Of a stretch of DNA of 64,000 nt, positions 51,188 to 60,711 are shown one piece after another (position 1 is the stretch's first letter; every line of letters begins with the position of its first letter). The stretch is from Ornithinibacillus sp. 4-3 (lineage in GTDB: Bacteria > Bacillota > Bacilli > Bacillales > Amphibacillaceae). Location: NCBI RefSeq assembly GCF_040958695.1, contig NZ_CP162599.1:1088001-1152000 (forward strand). The letters run 5' to 3'. The notes beneath the pieces were generated by a model. That model saw only the letters and a program-made list of their open reading frames with translations. It was not told the DNA's origin and made no database searches. Made by a program: the position numbers and the translations under genes.

Positions 51188-51952
51188 ATGAAATATGCTG
51201 TTGTAACAGGAGCATCTCGGGGGTTAGGAGAAGCTGTTGCTAAATTATTATTGGAATCAGGTATTCATGTGTTCGGTATTTCACGAAATGAAAATAAGAC
51301 TTTGGTAGAGGTAGCTAAGCAAAACAATGTGGATTATGAACATTTTAATTGTGATTTAGGAAAGACAGAAGAAGTAAATCAATTACTTCAACTAATGATG
51401 GAGCATTTGGCCAAAGTTGAACTAACAAATCTTTATCTTGTGAATAACGCAGCAGTGGTTGAGCCTGTAAATCAGGCGCTGAATATTGCCGGTGAAGATT
51501 TAGCCTATCATGTGCATATTAATAATATTGCTCCAATGTTATTAATGAACCGTTTATTAAAGTTTTCGACAGAAACAGACATTTCATTTATTGGAGTAAA
51601 TGTGACATCTGCAGCAGCATTACGTCCTGTTCTTGGCTGGAGTGCATATTGTAGCTCGAAGGCAAGTATAAATTTATACACTAAAACAGTTGCTTTAGAG
51701 CAAGATGAATATCAATCAGGTCATAAAGTTTTTGCTTTTAATCCAGGAATTATGGATACAGGCATGCAAGAAGCAATACGTTCCAATTCGGAAGATGCAT
51801 TTAAAGATGTAGAACGTTTTAAAAAATATAAAGCGAATAATGATTTGAAGTCTGCTGATACAGTTGGCGGCATACTCGTAGATATCATGCTTGATGGATC
51901 AAATCTTGAAAATGGAAAGATATACGATATTCAAGAATATATTGGCGGTTAA
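51188..51952 (+). CDS. Short-chain dehydrogenase (YueD-like)
   Basis: A 254-residue SDR enzyme. TGASRGLGEAVAKLL binds NADP, LVNNAAVVEP the central Asn-Asn-Ala, and YCSSKAS holds the catalytic Tyr-Lys; NPGIMDT follows. It resembles YueD, a benzil reductase that gives (S)-benzoin, though its natural substrate is unknown. ATG 51188 has GGGGGAG 5 bases before; ATG 51185 is also possible. Co-transcribed with the dipeptidase gene. Confidence 0.87.
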   Translation: MKYAVVTGASRGLGEAVAKLLLESGIHVFGISRNENKTLVEVAKQNNVDYEHFNCDLGKTEEVNQLLQLMMEHLAKVELTNLYLVNNAAVVEPVNQALNIAGEDLAYHVHINNIAPMLLMNRLLKFSTETDISFIGVNVTSAAALRPVLGWSAYCSSKASINLYTKTVALEQDEYQSGHKVFAFNPGIMDTGMQEAIRSNSEDAFKDVERFKKYKANNDLKSADTVGGILVDIMLDGSNLENGKIYDIQEYIGG

Positions 51953-51972
51953 TAAAGTAAAATAATAAACAA

Positions 51973-52005
51973 GCAAAATGCAGAGGCTAATTCCTCTGCA
52001 TTTTA
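51973..52005 (+). terminator. Terminator after the YueD-like gene
   Basis: AAAATGCAGAGG pairs with CCTCTGCATTTT, followed by ATCTT. Confidence 0.75.
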
Positions 52006-52024
52006 TCTTGAGATAAGAAAGTAT

Positions 52025-52440
52025 AAAAATTGCGCAAACTAATGCTTATTCAGAGATAGTGCTGTCTGGCTCCGAGCACCAAAAACTAAGAGATTTCGCG
52101 AGCCACCCTACAATAAGTCAACATCAGTTTTGTTTGATAAGGAAGTCCGACTAAAACCAGGCAAAGCCTAACGTCGGATACCCCTAAAGAGGCATGTTTC
52201 CTTTATCTCGAGGTAAAGGAAGTTCGACTAACATCGAAGCCCCCCAAAGAACGGGGGTGCAATCTCTACGTTTTTCGACGCATAGGATATGCTACGACAT
52301 ACAGGATGTACTAGTGCGGATGTTGCTCTCGTGACGTGGCGTACTTAATCCGTATTCCCCTAGCATTGTGCTCGTGACGTCACGTTCTTAGCCTGTAAGG
52401 GCGCGACTTGCGCTTTTCGTTCTCAACTAGCAAATATCAC
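52025..52440 (+). repeat. Composite repeat region, copy C
   Basis: About 415 bases with no ORF and higher GC content. Two copies of the hairpin module appear: AAGTCCGACTAA ... AACGTCGGA (about 52142-52178) and AAGTTCGACTAACATCGAAG (about 52220-52239). 52299-52358 matches copy B in 57 of 60 positions. CGGGGG/CCCCCC and GACGTCACG segments suggest further structure. It lies between the YueD-like gene and map. Confidence 0.8.
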
Positions 52441-52571
52441 TGACCTGAATCAAATGGCTTATGATGTCATATTTATCATACTTATCCTCCACCAAATTAA
52501 TGTGAAATATGATACAATTTATTGTGGATTAGATTAGGGTTAGTGAAGTAATGTAGAAAGGAAGAGATCTA

Positions 52572-53327
52572 TTGATTATTAGAAAAAGCAAGCGTGAAAT
52601 AGAAGCAATGAAAAAAGCAGGTGACTTACTTGTTTTATGTCATAAAGAAATAGCTAAAATGATTAAACCTGGTATTACAACAATGGAAATTGATACTTTT
52701 GTGGAATCATTCTTAAAGAAACATGGAGCAACACCAGAGCAAAAGGGGTATAATGACTATCCTTATGCAACATGTGCATCGGTGAATGATGAAATTTGTC
52801 ATGGGTTTCCTAGAAATGAGAAATTAAATGATGGAGATATTGTTACGATTGATCTTGTTGTTAATTTAAATGGTGCACTTGCGGATTCTGCTTGGACCTA
52901 TGCAGTAGGTAATGTAGATGATGAAGGTAAACGACTTATGGAAGTAACAAAAACTTCATTATACAAAGGGATAGAGCAAGCTCAAGTTGGAAATCGTATT
53001 GGTGATATTGGTCATGCTATTCAGACTTATGCAGAAGCAGAAGGGTTCTCTGTTGTAAGAGATTTCACGGGTCATGGTATTGGACCAACTATCCATGAAG
53101 CTCCTCAAATCCCGCATTTTGGTTTGCCTAATAAAGGTCCTAGATTACGCGAAGGTATGGTTATTACAATAGAACCAATGATTAATGAAGGCAAATGGGA
53201 AAGTAAAATGGATGCTAATAATTGGACAGCAAGAACGATAGATAAAAGTCGTTCAGCACAATATGAGCATACGTTAGCTATTACAAAAGAAGGTCCAATT
53301 ATTTTAACTGATCAGGATAATGATTAA
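52572..53327 (+). CDS. map: Methionine aminopeptidase, type I
   Basis: A 251-residue metalloprotease that removes the initiator Met. EICHGFPRNE, TIDLVVNLNGALADSAWTYA (metal Asp pair), DFTGHGIGPTIHE (His), TIEPMIN (Glu) and QYEHT (Glu) form the active site. It resembles the accessory MapB/YflG rather than the secY-linked copy. Start is TTG 52572, with AGGAAGAG before it. Single gene. Confidence 0.93.
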   Translation: MIIRKSKREIEAMKKAGDLLVLCHKEIAKMIKPGITTMEIDTFVESFLKKHGATPEQKGYNDYPYATCASVNDEICHGFPRNEKLNDGDIVTIDLVVNLNGALADSAWTYAVGNVDDEGKRLMEVTKTSLYKGIEQAQVGNRIGDIGHAIQTYAEAEGFSVVRDFTGHGIGPTIHEAPQIPHFGLPNKGPRLREGMVITIEPMINEGKWESKMDANNWTARTIDKSRSAQYEHTLAITKEGPIILTDQDND

Positions 53328-53507
53328 GTTAAACTTGCTATTGAATATGAAATGAGTAGAGCTACTTTCTATAAAAAAGAAAGTGGCTCTTTTGTATGTA
53401 TAGCAAGGTAAATAGCTTATGGATAATGTTAAAATATGTCTGAATTTGATCAATAAAATATGTCCTTGATTTTAAAATTCCCTTCCAATTTTTCTTATAC
53501 CAAATAA
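53328..53507. other. Spacer before the first peptide-binding lipoprotein
   Basis: It contains a map terminator (53358-53393) and an AT-rich part. Nothing else is clear before the promoter. Confidence 0.5.
53358..53393 (+). terminator. map terminator
   Basis: AGAGCTACTTTC pairs with GAAAGTGGCTCT (one G-U pair), followed by TTTTG. Confidence 0.8.
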
Positions 53508-53536
53508 TTGAAACCGCTTTCAATATATAGTATATT
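53508..53536 (+). promoter_or_regulatory. Promoter with a perfect cre site over the -35
   Basis: TTGAAA (53508-53513), 17 bases, TATATT (53531-53536). TGAAACCGCTTTCA at 53509-53522 matches the CcpA cre consensus fully and covers the -35 box. CcpA bound here should block transcription when glucose-like sugars are present. Confidence 0.8.
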
Positions 53537-53632
53537 TGTTTAATACAGAATAATAAAAATTTTTGCAAGAGGGGGTTGCACTTTTAAATACTTCTGTTTT
53601 AAAAAAATGAAGCATCACAGGAGGGTATGAGA

Positions 53633-55276
53633 GTGAAAAAGTTAGGGAAAGTATTTGTTTTAATTTTGTTAATGATGGCAGTAATTTTGGTAGGTTGTAA
53701 CAAGGATTCAGGAAATACGACAGATAATGATGATGACACAGTAGAAAACAATGACAATGATAAAGATAATGATGATGCAGAAGAAGATGCCACAGCAGAT
53801 GAGGGAGATGGTACTGGTGGTGAGATTAAAGTAGCAATCAATGCACAACCACCTTCCCTTGATCCACATATGACTACAGCAGGAGCAACAAGTGATATTA
53901 GTAAAATGATGTTTGAAACATTGTTAACAACCGATTCAGGATATAATCCAGTTCCAATGTTAGCTGAAAATGTAGATGTAAATGATGATAACACAGAATT
54001 CATCTTTACTTTACGTCAAGGTGTTAATTTCCATAATGGCGAAGAAATGACTGCAGAAGATGTAGTTGCTTCCATGAATCGCTGGTTGGAATTATCAGGT
54101 GTTGCAGCTGGAGCATTTGGAGATGTTGAATTTGAAGAAGTTGATACCTATACAGTGAAATTAGTGTTGAATGAACCTTCTTCTATTGCGCTTGGTGTTA
54201 TGGCTTCTAGTGAGCAATTCCCTGCAATTATGCCAAAAGAAATTATCGAATCTGCTCCGGCAGAGGGGGTAGAGGAATTTATTGGAACTGGACCATATGA
54301 ATTTGCAGAATGGAAACAGGATCAATATATTCATGTAACTAAATATGATGAGTACGCAAGCCTAGATACTCCGGCAGATGGACTCTCTGGTCAGAAGAAT
54401 GCTTATGTTGAAGATATTTACTATTATGTTGTGACAGATCCTTCTACACGTTTAGCTGGTATTCAATCGAAAGAATATGATATTGCATATTCTTTACCAA
54501 CTGATAACTATGAACAATTAACAAATATGGATGATTTATTCCTTCTAACACAACATACAGCTACAATGGATCTTATTTATAATAAACGCGGGGAATTGAT
54601 GGGGAATCCTAAGATGCGTCAAGCTGTAAATGCGTTGCTTAATATTGAGGAAGTTTTGCAAGCCTCTCTCGTTAATGCAGAACTTTATAGTATGGAAGCA
54701 AGCTATATGAATTCAGAAATTGAACAATGGGCGACAAATGCAGGAGAAGAATTCTTTAATCTGAACGATCCAGACAAAGCACAAGAATTACTAGAAGAGG
54801 CAGGCTATGATGGAGAAACAATGATTATCATGACTACAAGAGATTATGAACATTATTATAATGCTTCTGTAGTAATTCAAGAGCAATTAGAGAAAATTGG
54901 TGTGAATACAGATTTACAAGTATATGACTGGCCAACAATTACGGAACGTAGAGAAGAGCCAGATACTTGGGATTTATTTGTTAATGCATTTCCATTTAAA
55001 ACAGATCCGACTCAATTATTACAATTAAATCCTAGCTTTGCGGGAGGAATTGCTGATGAAAAAGCGGATGGATTATTGGATGATATTGCTACAGCAACGT
55101 CAGAGGAAGAAGCAAGTAGTATTTGGGAAGAACTACAGGAATATGCTTGGGCAGAATATGTACCAATGACCCGTTTAGCTAGTTTTGGTTCGGTGACGGC
55201 AGTACTTAATCATTTAGAAGATCTAGAGTCCAGCGTTTCTGGAACTATTTTATGGAATGCTAAAATAAATGATTAA
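53633..55276 (+). CDS. Oligopeptide-type ABC transporter substrate-binding lipoprotein (first copy)
   Basis: A 547-residue SBP_bac_5 lipoprotein. The lipobox LVGC (Cys22) is followed by a 35-residue, very acidic linker. AQPPSLDPHMTTAG, FTLRQGVNFHNGEEMTAEDVVASMNRW and IIESAPAEGVEEFIGTGPYEFAEW are the expected OppA/DppA-type blocks. It would bind peptides outside the membrane. No permease or ATPase gene is in the window. GTG 53633 is chosen since GGAGGG lies too near ATG 53627. The SBP beginning at 58910 is a close relative. Confidence 0.9.
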   Translation: MKKLGKVFVLILLMMAVILVGCNKDSGNTTDNDDDTVENNDNDKDNDDAEEDATADEGDGTGGEIKVAINAQPPSLDPHMTTAGATSDISKMMFETLLTTDSGYNPVPMLAENVDVNDDNTEFIFTLRQGVNFHNGEEMTAEDVVASMNRWLELSGVAAGAFGDVEFEEVDTYTVKLVLNEPSSIALGVMASSEQFPAIMPKEIIESAPAEGVEEFIGTGPYEFAEWKQDQYIHVTKYDEYASLDTPADGLSGQKNAYVEDIYYYVVTDPSTRLAGIQSKEYDIAYSLPTDNYEQLTNMDDLFLLTQHTATMDLIYNKRGELMGNPKMRQAVNALLNIEEVLQASLVNAELYSMEASYMNSEIEQWATNAGEEFFNLNDPDKAQELLEEAGYDGETMIIMTTRDYEHYYNASVVIQEQLEKIGVNTDLQVYDWPTITERREEPDTWDLFVNAFPFKTDPTQLLQLNPSFAGGIADEKADGLLDDIATATSEEEASSIWEELQEYAWAEYVPMTRLASFGSVTAVLNHLEDLESSVSGTILWNAKIND

Positions 55277-55321
55277 TATTAATTAAGAATTTGTTCGATT
55301 TTAACATAATAAGTAGAAATC

Positions 55322-55371
55322 AAAAACTGGGACAATAAGTTTGTAAAATCAAACTGTTGTCCAGTTTTTTT
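55322..55371 (+). terminator. Terminator after the first binding-protein gene
   Basis: AAACTGGGACAA pairs with TTGTCCAGTTT, followed by TTTT. Confidence 0.85.
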
Positions 55372-55426
55372 ATTTGGATTAAATTATTAGATTAATCCTT
55401 CTTTTGCAAAGAATCAAACAGCCGAA

Positions 55427-55455
55427 TTGACTTCATTATTTTTAATCGCTATCAT
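55427..55455 (+). promoter_or_regulatory. Promoter of the M20 peptidase gene
   Basis: TTGACT (55427-55432), 17 bases, TATCAT (55450-55455), about 120 bases before the start. Confidence 0.6.
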
Positions 55456-55574
55456 AAAAAGTAATGAACGTATTGATAGAAGATGTATGCCCAATTGTTT
55501 AAACGTAAGAATGATGTGAAATTTCAGCTGATTTCATAGGTTTATTGGGGCAAAACCACTTAGGAGGAATTTTG

Positions 55575-56831
55575 ATGACAAAATCGCTAGACGGAAAAGT
55601 TTCAGCACATGTAAAAGATACAGTTAACAATCTATTAAAGAATGACGTAGTGCAAAAAGGGATGGAATTTATTAAAGCAGATCATCAACATACAGTGGAT
55701 GAACAAATTGAAATTACAGAAATTCCAGCACCTCCTTTTAAAGAGCATAAGCGTGCGGAGGATTTAATGCGTCGTCTAAAAGAATTAAATCTCCAAGATG
55801 TTCGTATGGATGAAGAAGGCAATGTATATGGTGTGAGACCAGGTACTGGAGATGGCCCTAAAGTATTTATTTCAGGGCATATTGATACTGTTTTCCCTGA
55901 GGGAACTGATGTGACAGTAAAGGAAAAAGACGGTATTTTATATGCACCAGGAATTAGTGATGATACACGCGGCTTAGCCGAGCTATTAGGGGTTATCCGT
56001 GCTTGCAATGAAGCTGATGTTAAAAATATTGGTGATATTGTTTTTGGTGGAACGGTGGGGGAAGAAGGAGCAGGTGATTTACGTGGAGTGAAAGCATTCT
56101 TTAACGAAAATAAAGATATTGATGGTTTTATTTCCATTGATGGCCCTACTCCGGACAATATTGTGTATTTAGGTACAGGAAGTTATCGTTATCAGGTTAC
56201 ATACAAAGGACCAGGGGGACATAGCTTTGGCGCATTTGGATTACCCAGCGCTATTCATGCATTAGGACGAGCGATTGCTGGTATTTCTGATTTAGAAACT
56301 CCTAGCGAGCCGAAAACAACATTTACAGTTGGAGAAATTACTGGAGGAACTTCGGTAAATGCGATTGCCTATGAAGCAAGTATGAAGGTAGACTTACGAT
56401 CCAATGAAAAGAAAGAGTTAGATGAATTAGCAGAGCAATTTTTAGCAATTGTTAAAAAAGCTGCAGAAGATGAGAATAAACGCTGGAACACAGATGAAAT
56501 TACTGTGGAAATTGAGAAGTTTGGTGATCGTCCACCAGCAAAACAGTCTCATGATGATGAAATTATTCAAGTGGCATGGACTGCGATTGAAGCAATTGGC
56601 TCTAAGCCAGTCTTAGATACACCAAGTAGTACAGATTCCAATCATCCAATGAGTATAGGTGTGCCATCCATTACCTTAGGTAGAGGTGGTAAAGCGGGTG
56701 GAGCCCACTCATTAGACGAATGGTATGATCCAACAGATGCATACATTGGAGTACAGAAAAACTTCCTTACTTTATTAAGCTTAGTTGGGGTTGAGGGTGT
56801 TAGTGAACCATTATTAAGTAAGAAAAAATAA
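55575..56831 (+). CDS. M20-family peptidase/deacylase
   Basis: A 418-residue zinc hydrolase. ISGHIDTVFPEG and GISDDTRGLAELLG give the first metal residues, GTVGEEGAGDLRG the Glu pair, SIDGP the next Asp and GGAHSLDEWYD the last His. GPGGHSFGAFGLPSAIH is the dimerisation loop. It resembles the tripeptidase/selenium-linked hydrolase group. Its place next to binding proteins fits peptide breakdown. ATG 55575 has AGGAGGAATTTTG before it, so the longer frame is rejected. Confidence 0.85.
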   Translation: MTKSLDGKVSAHVKDTVNNLLKNDVVQKGMEFIKADHQHTVDEQIEITEIPAPPFKEHKRAEDLMRRLKELNLQDVRMDEEGNVYGVRPGTGDGPKVFISGHIDTVFPEGTDVTVKEKDGILYAPGISDDTRGLAELLGVIRACNEADVKNIGDIVFGGTVGEEGAGDLRGVKAFFNENKDIDGFISIDGPTPDNIVYLGTGSYRYQVTYKGPGGHSFGAFGLPSAIHALGRAIAGISDLETPSEPKTTFTVGEITGGTSVNAIAYEASMKVDLRSNEKKELDELAEQFLAIVKKAAEDENKRWNTDEITVEIEKFGDRPPAKQSHDDEIIQVAWTAIEAIGSKPVLDTPSSTDSNHPMSIGVPSITLGRGGKAGGAHSLDEWYDPTDAYIGVQKNFLTLLSLVGVEGVSEPLLSKKK

Positions 56832-56918
56832 GGAAGCTAGGGGAATGACTACCCCTTAGATAAAAGATGCTGTAGCAGAAATGTTTGCATGAATAATAAG
56901 AAATAGACATATTATTTT

Positions 56919-56950
56919 ACAAGCATCCTGTGATTCAGGGTGCTTGTTTT
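56919..56950 (+). terminator. Hairpin terminator before the S9 peptidase gene
   Basis: ACAAGCATCCTG pairs with CAGGGTGCTTGT (one G-U pair), followed by TTTT. Its end is about 20 bases before the next start, so it could also attenuate that gene. Confidence 0.7.
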
Positions 56951-56969
56951 TAGAGGAGAGTGGATATAG

Positions 56970-58751
56970 ATGAATACAGATGAAAAGCTACTAGCATATT
57001 TAACAGCAAAATCAGCATATCAATCAAAAGCAATATCAAAGGAACAAGGTTTTACTTTCATCTCCAAAATAACTGGTATTCCTCAAATATGGACATTAAA
57101 CGGCAAAGGAGAACCAGTACAATTCGCTGAATTGGAAGATAGGGTTTTAAGTGTGTTTCACTCACCAAATGGAAAACAGACGGCAGTTGGTATGGATCAT
57201 CACGGAAATGAAAAACAACAATTATATTTAATAGAAGAACAAGGAAAAGAAGTATTCTCCCTTATCAATGAGCCAGATTATTTTCATCATATTGGCGGCT
57301 GGTCTCCTGATGGTGAGAAAATAGTGTTCTCAAGTAATCGTAGACATCCAGGACATTTTGATTTGTTTACTGTTGATGTAGTATCCAAACAAGTAACAAA
57401 GCATTTTGAATATGACGGGAATCTTGTACCTATTGGTTGGTTGCCAAACGGAGAAAGTATTTTAATAAAAATACGAGAGACAAATATTGACAGCTCTATT
57501 TACATTTATCATATAGCTTCTGGAAATAAAGTGAAAATTGGAAAGGATCAGGTGCTTGGTCGCTACGATGGAATAAAAGTAACAAAAAATGAAGAGAAAG
57601 CATATCTCCTTACAGATGTAGAAGAAGAGACAGTGTATATTGGTGTTGTTGACTTAAAGCAGCCAGAGAATATTGAGAAGGTTGTTCATGTAGAAGGATG
57701 GGATGTAGAAGAAATAAGCTTGTCTCCAAATGAAGAGAAATTAGTGTATACATTGAATGAAGGTGGTATTTTTAAATTATATTCACTAGATTGTACAACT
57801 GGTATAAAAGAGAATTTGGAAATAGCATCTAAAGGAGTTATTGATTCTATTTCGTGGTTAGATGATGAAACATTTATTTTTACGATGATTTCTCCAGTAT
57901 CTCCTGGTGATATTTGGAAATATTCATTTGCAACAAATCAATTTGAACGTTTAACCTATATTAGTCAATCAGAGGTAGAGAAAGACTGGATAGAACCAGA
58001 TATATGCACATTCAAGTCATTTGATGAACTTGAAGTGCCATATTTCTTTTACGAAAAAGAAAAAACAGCAAACCGACCGGTTGTTATTTATGTACATGGT
58101 GGTCCAGAAGGGCAAACTCGTGCAGAATACAATCCTGTGATTCAATTTTTAGCAGACCAAGGATTTGCAGTTGCAGCTCCGAATGTTCGGGGAAGTAGTG
58201 GATATGGTCGAACCTATATTAAGCTAGATGATGTTAGAAAACGGATGGATTCTGTGGCAGACTTGGCATGGTTAGTAAAGGATTTAATTTCTACACATCA
58301 AGTGGATCCGAAAAAAATTGGAGTTATGGGAAGAAGCTATGGTGGATTTATGGTATTAGCGGCATTAACACATTATCCAGATTTATGGGCAGCTGGTGTA
58401 GATATTGTCGGAATTTCTCATTTTAAAACGTTTTTAGAAAATACAGGGTCATGGCGTCGTCGTTTACGCGCCTGTGAATACGGAACATTGGAGGATGATA
58501 CAGATTTCTTTGAAGAGATTGCACCACTAAATCATTCTGAGCGTATTCAAGCACCTTTAATTGTTTTCCACGGGCGAAATGATACACGAGTGCCCGTTAG
58601 TGAAGCAGAACAGCTTGTTGCGGATATGCAATCTCGTGGTCAAACTGTTGAATTCACCGTGTTTGAGGATGAAGGACACCAAACGGAAAGAATAGAAAAT
58701 CATATTACAATGAACAGTGAAATCATTCAGTTTCTAAAAAAATATTTATAA
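56970..58751 (+). CDS. S9-family prolyl oligopeptidase (acylaminoacyl-peptidase-like)
   Basis: A 593-residue serine peptidase. The first 340 residues form a beta-propeller with repeated WSPDGEKIVFSS-like blades that screens peptide size. The C-terminal alpha/beta hydrolase has VIYVHGGPEGQTRAEYNP, Ser456 in GRSYGGF, Asp538 in GRNDTRVP and His570 in EGHQTER. No signal peptide, so cytoplasmic. It cleaves short peptides or acylated N termini. GAGGAGAGTGG precedes ATG 56970. It sits between the two binding-protein genes. Confidence 0.9.
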   Translation: MNTDEKLLAYLTAKSAYQSKAISKEQGFTFISKITGIPQIWTLNGKGEPVQFAELEDRVLSVFHSPNGKQTAVGMDHHGNEKQQLYLIEEQGKEVFSLINEPDYFHHIGGWSPDGEKIVFSSNRRHPGHFDLFTVDVVSKQVTKHFEYDGNLVPIGWLPNGESILIKIRETNIDSSIYIYHIASGNKVKIGKDQVLGRYDGIKVTKNEEKAYLLTDVEEETVYIGVVDLKQPENIEKVVHVEGWDVEEISLSPNEEKLVYTLNEGGIFKLYSLDCTTGIKENLEIASKGVIDSISWLDDETFIFTMISPVSPGDIWKYSFATNQFERLTYISQSEVEKDWIEPDICTFKSFDELEVPYFFYEKEKTANRPVVIYVHGGPEGQTRAEYNPVIQFLADQGFAVAAPNVRGSSGYGRTYIKLDDVRKRMDSVADLAWLVKDLISTHQVDPKKIGVMGRSYGGFMVLAALTHYPDLWAAGVDIVGISHFKTFLENTGSWRRRLRACEYGTLEDDTDFFEEIAPLNHSERIQAPLIVFHGRNDTRVPVSEAEQLVADMQSRGQTVEFTVFEDEGHQTERIENHITMNSEIIQFLKKYL

Positions 58752-58760
58752 TTAGGATGT

Positions 58761-58800
58761 AAAGACGAATTAGCTATAAAAATAGCAATTCGTCTTTTTT
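58761..58800 (+). terminator. Terminator after the S9 peptidase gene
   Basis: AAAGACGAATT pairs with AATTCGTCTTT, followed by TTT. Confidence 0.85.
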
Positions 58801-58836
58801 GAGAAAGAATTATGGGAAAAAAATAAAAATTAACAA

Positions 58837-58865
58837 TTGACTTTATACTTGGATATATTTAAGAT
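58837..58865 (+). promoter_or_regulatory. Promoter of the second binding-protein gene
   Basis: TTGACT (58837-58842), 17 bases, TAAGAT (58860-58865). No cre site is visible here, unlike the first copy. Confidence 0.6.
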
Positions 58866-58909
58866 GATATGTATATATTTTTTAAAAAGGAAATGGGAGG
58901 GGTATGAAC

Positions 58910-60550
58910 ATGAAGCAGAGACAGAAAAAATTATGGTTATTTGCCTTATTGATTGTTGCGCTATTTTTATTCTCAGCTTGCAGTAGTACTGACGAAGATG
59001 CAGGAACAGATACTAAAGGCGGAGAAACAGAAGATCAAAATGATGCTAATGAAGAGGAAAATAATGGAGAAAATGAAAGCGCTACCAATACAGGGGGAGA
59101 CTTAAATATTGCTGTAAGTGCTCAACCACCAACTTTAGATGCTCATATGACTACAGCAACTGTAGCGCTTGATGTGTCACGAAATATTTTCGAAACATTA
59201 GTAGCTGCAAACGAAAATCATGAATCTACACCAATGTTAGCGGAATCTTATGAAATTAGTGATGATGGGTTAACATATACATTTAAACTACGTGAAGGAG
59301 TAAGCTTCCATAATGGACAAGAAATGAAAGCTGAAGATGTTGAAGCATCAATGAATAGATGGCTTGGGCTTTCGGCACGTGCTAAGACGCTTTTGGAAGG
59401 ATCAGAATTTGTAGCAACAGACGATTATACAGTTGAGCTACGATTAGCAGAAGTAGCTTCTGATACGTTGGATATCATGGCTGGTCAAGGACAATTTCCA
59501 GCAATTATGCCAAAAGATGTTATTGAATCAGCTAGTGAAGAGGGAGTTCAAGAAATCATTGGGACAGGACCATTGATGCTAGATGAATGGAAACAAGACC
59601 AATATGTTAAATTAACTAAATTTGAAGATTATGCAATGCGCGAAGAGCCTTCAAGTGGGTTTGTTGGGAAGAAAGAAGTACTTGTAGACAATGTATACTA
59701 TCATATTGTAATAGACTCAGCTACTCGATTGGCAGGATTGCAAACAGATGAATATCATTTAGCAGATTCCATGCCATATGATAACTATGAGATACTGCTT
59801 AATACGGAAGGTGTAGAGACACATGTGCTTCTAGATGGGTCATTAAATATGTTCTATAACAAGAAGGCTGGAATGATGGCTGATCCTAAGATGAGGCAAA
59901 TGATAAATGCAGTAGTAGAATCAGATTCTGTAATGCGTGCTAGTTTCGCTAATGAAGATTTATATATATTAAGTAATAGCTTCATGAATCCTGAACAGGT
60001 AAATTGGGCTTCAAATGCTGGTGAGGAATCATATAATCAAAATGATCCTGAGAAAGCGAAGCAACTAGCAGAAGAGCTTGGTTATGATGGGGAAGAAATC
60101 CGTATGCTTGCGACACGTGATTATGATCACCATTACAATGCCTCCATTGTAATAAAAGAACAATTGGAGCAAGCTGGATTTAATGTATCTTTAGAGGTTT
60201 ATGACTGGCCAACATTATTACAAAAGCGTGATGAGGAGGAGAGCTGGGATATCTTCTTTACAGGTACAGGATATGTTACAACACCATCACAATTATTAGT
60301 ATTGAGTAAATCCTATGCAGGCTGGCCTGATGATGAAAAAGCGGATCAGCTATTAGATGAAATTCGTAGTTCCTTAGACCATGAAGATGCTAAAGAAAAA
60401 TGGGATGAATTACAAGCTTATTTATGGGATGACTATGTATCTTCTACATTGTTTGGACATTACACACGAATTATTGGAGCTTCCGAAAATATAGAAGGCT
60501 TCACTGCCTTTGAAGGTATCATTCCTTGGAATGTTTCGATTAAAGAATAA
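58910..60550 (+). CDS. Oligopeptide-type ABC transporter substrate-binding lipoprotein (second copy)
   Basis: A 546-residue SBP_bac_5 lipoprotein, with lipobox FSAC (Cys24) and an acidic linker. SAQPPTLDAHMTTATVALDV, FKLREGVSFHNGQEMKAEDVEASMNRW and EEGVQEIIGTGPLMLDEW align with the first copy without gaps in these blocks. The pair probably arose by duplication, with the peptidase genes between them. No permease or ATPase is present. ATG 58910 is used; GGGAGGGG lies too close to 58904. The last residues (GIIPWNVSIKE) parallel the first copy's end. Confidence 0.9.
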   Translation: MKQRQKKLWLFALLIVALFLFSACSSTDEDAGTDTKGGETEDQNDANEEENNGENESATNTGGDLNIAVSAQPPTLDAHMTTATVALDVSRNIFETLVAANENHESTPMLAESYEISDDGLTYTFKLREGVSFHNGQEMKAEDVEASMNRWLGLSARAKTLLEGSEFVATDDYTVELRLAEVASDTLDIMAGQGQFPAIMPKDVIESASEEGVQEIIGTGPLMLDEWKQDQYVKLTKFEDYAMREEPSSGFVGKKEVLVDNVYYHIVIDSATRLAGLQTDEYHLADSMPYDNYEILLNTEGVETHVLLDGSLNMFYNKKAGMMADPKMRQMINAVVESDSVMRASFANEDLYILSNSFMNPEQVNWASNAGEESYNQNDPEKAKQLAEELGYDGEEIRMLATRDYDHHYNASIVIKEQLEQAGFNVSLEVYDWPTLLQKRDEEESWDIFFTGTGYVTTPSQLLVLSKSYAGWPDDEKADQLLDEIRSSLDHEDAKEKWDELQAYLWDDYVSSTLFGHYTRIIGASENIEGFTAFEGIIPWNVSIKE

Positions 60551-60561
60551 GTAATGAAATA

Positions 60562-60594
60562 GAAGCACTTTCGTTTATGGCGAAAGTGCTTTTT
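60562..60594 (+). terminator. Terminator after the second binding-protein gene
   Basis: GAAGCACTTTCG pairs with CGAAAGTGCTTTT, followed by TTAAATTT. Confidence 0.8.
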
Positions 60595-60711
60595 AAATTT
60601 ACTCCTGAGAAATTAGTAAACTTGTATCTATTTGCTTAATTATTTATAATTAAATGAGTAGACAAATGTTTTGAACTACTTAAACTTTGTATGAAAAGAA
60701 GGGATCTAATA

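Noticed and set aside
52025..52440. A group II intron or IS remnant in copy C
   Set aside because: No domain V-like hairpin, no reverse transcriptase or transposase frame, and no matching ends were seen.
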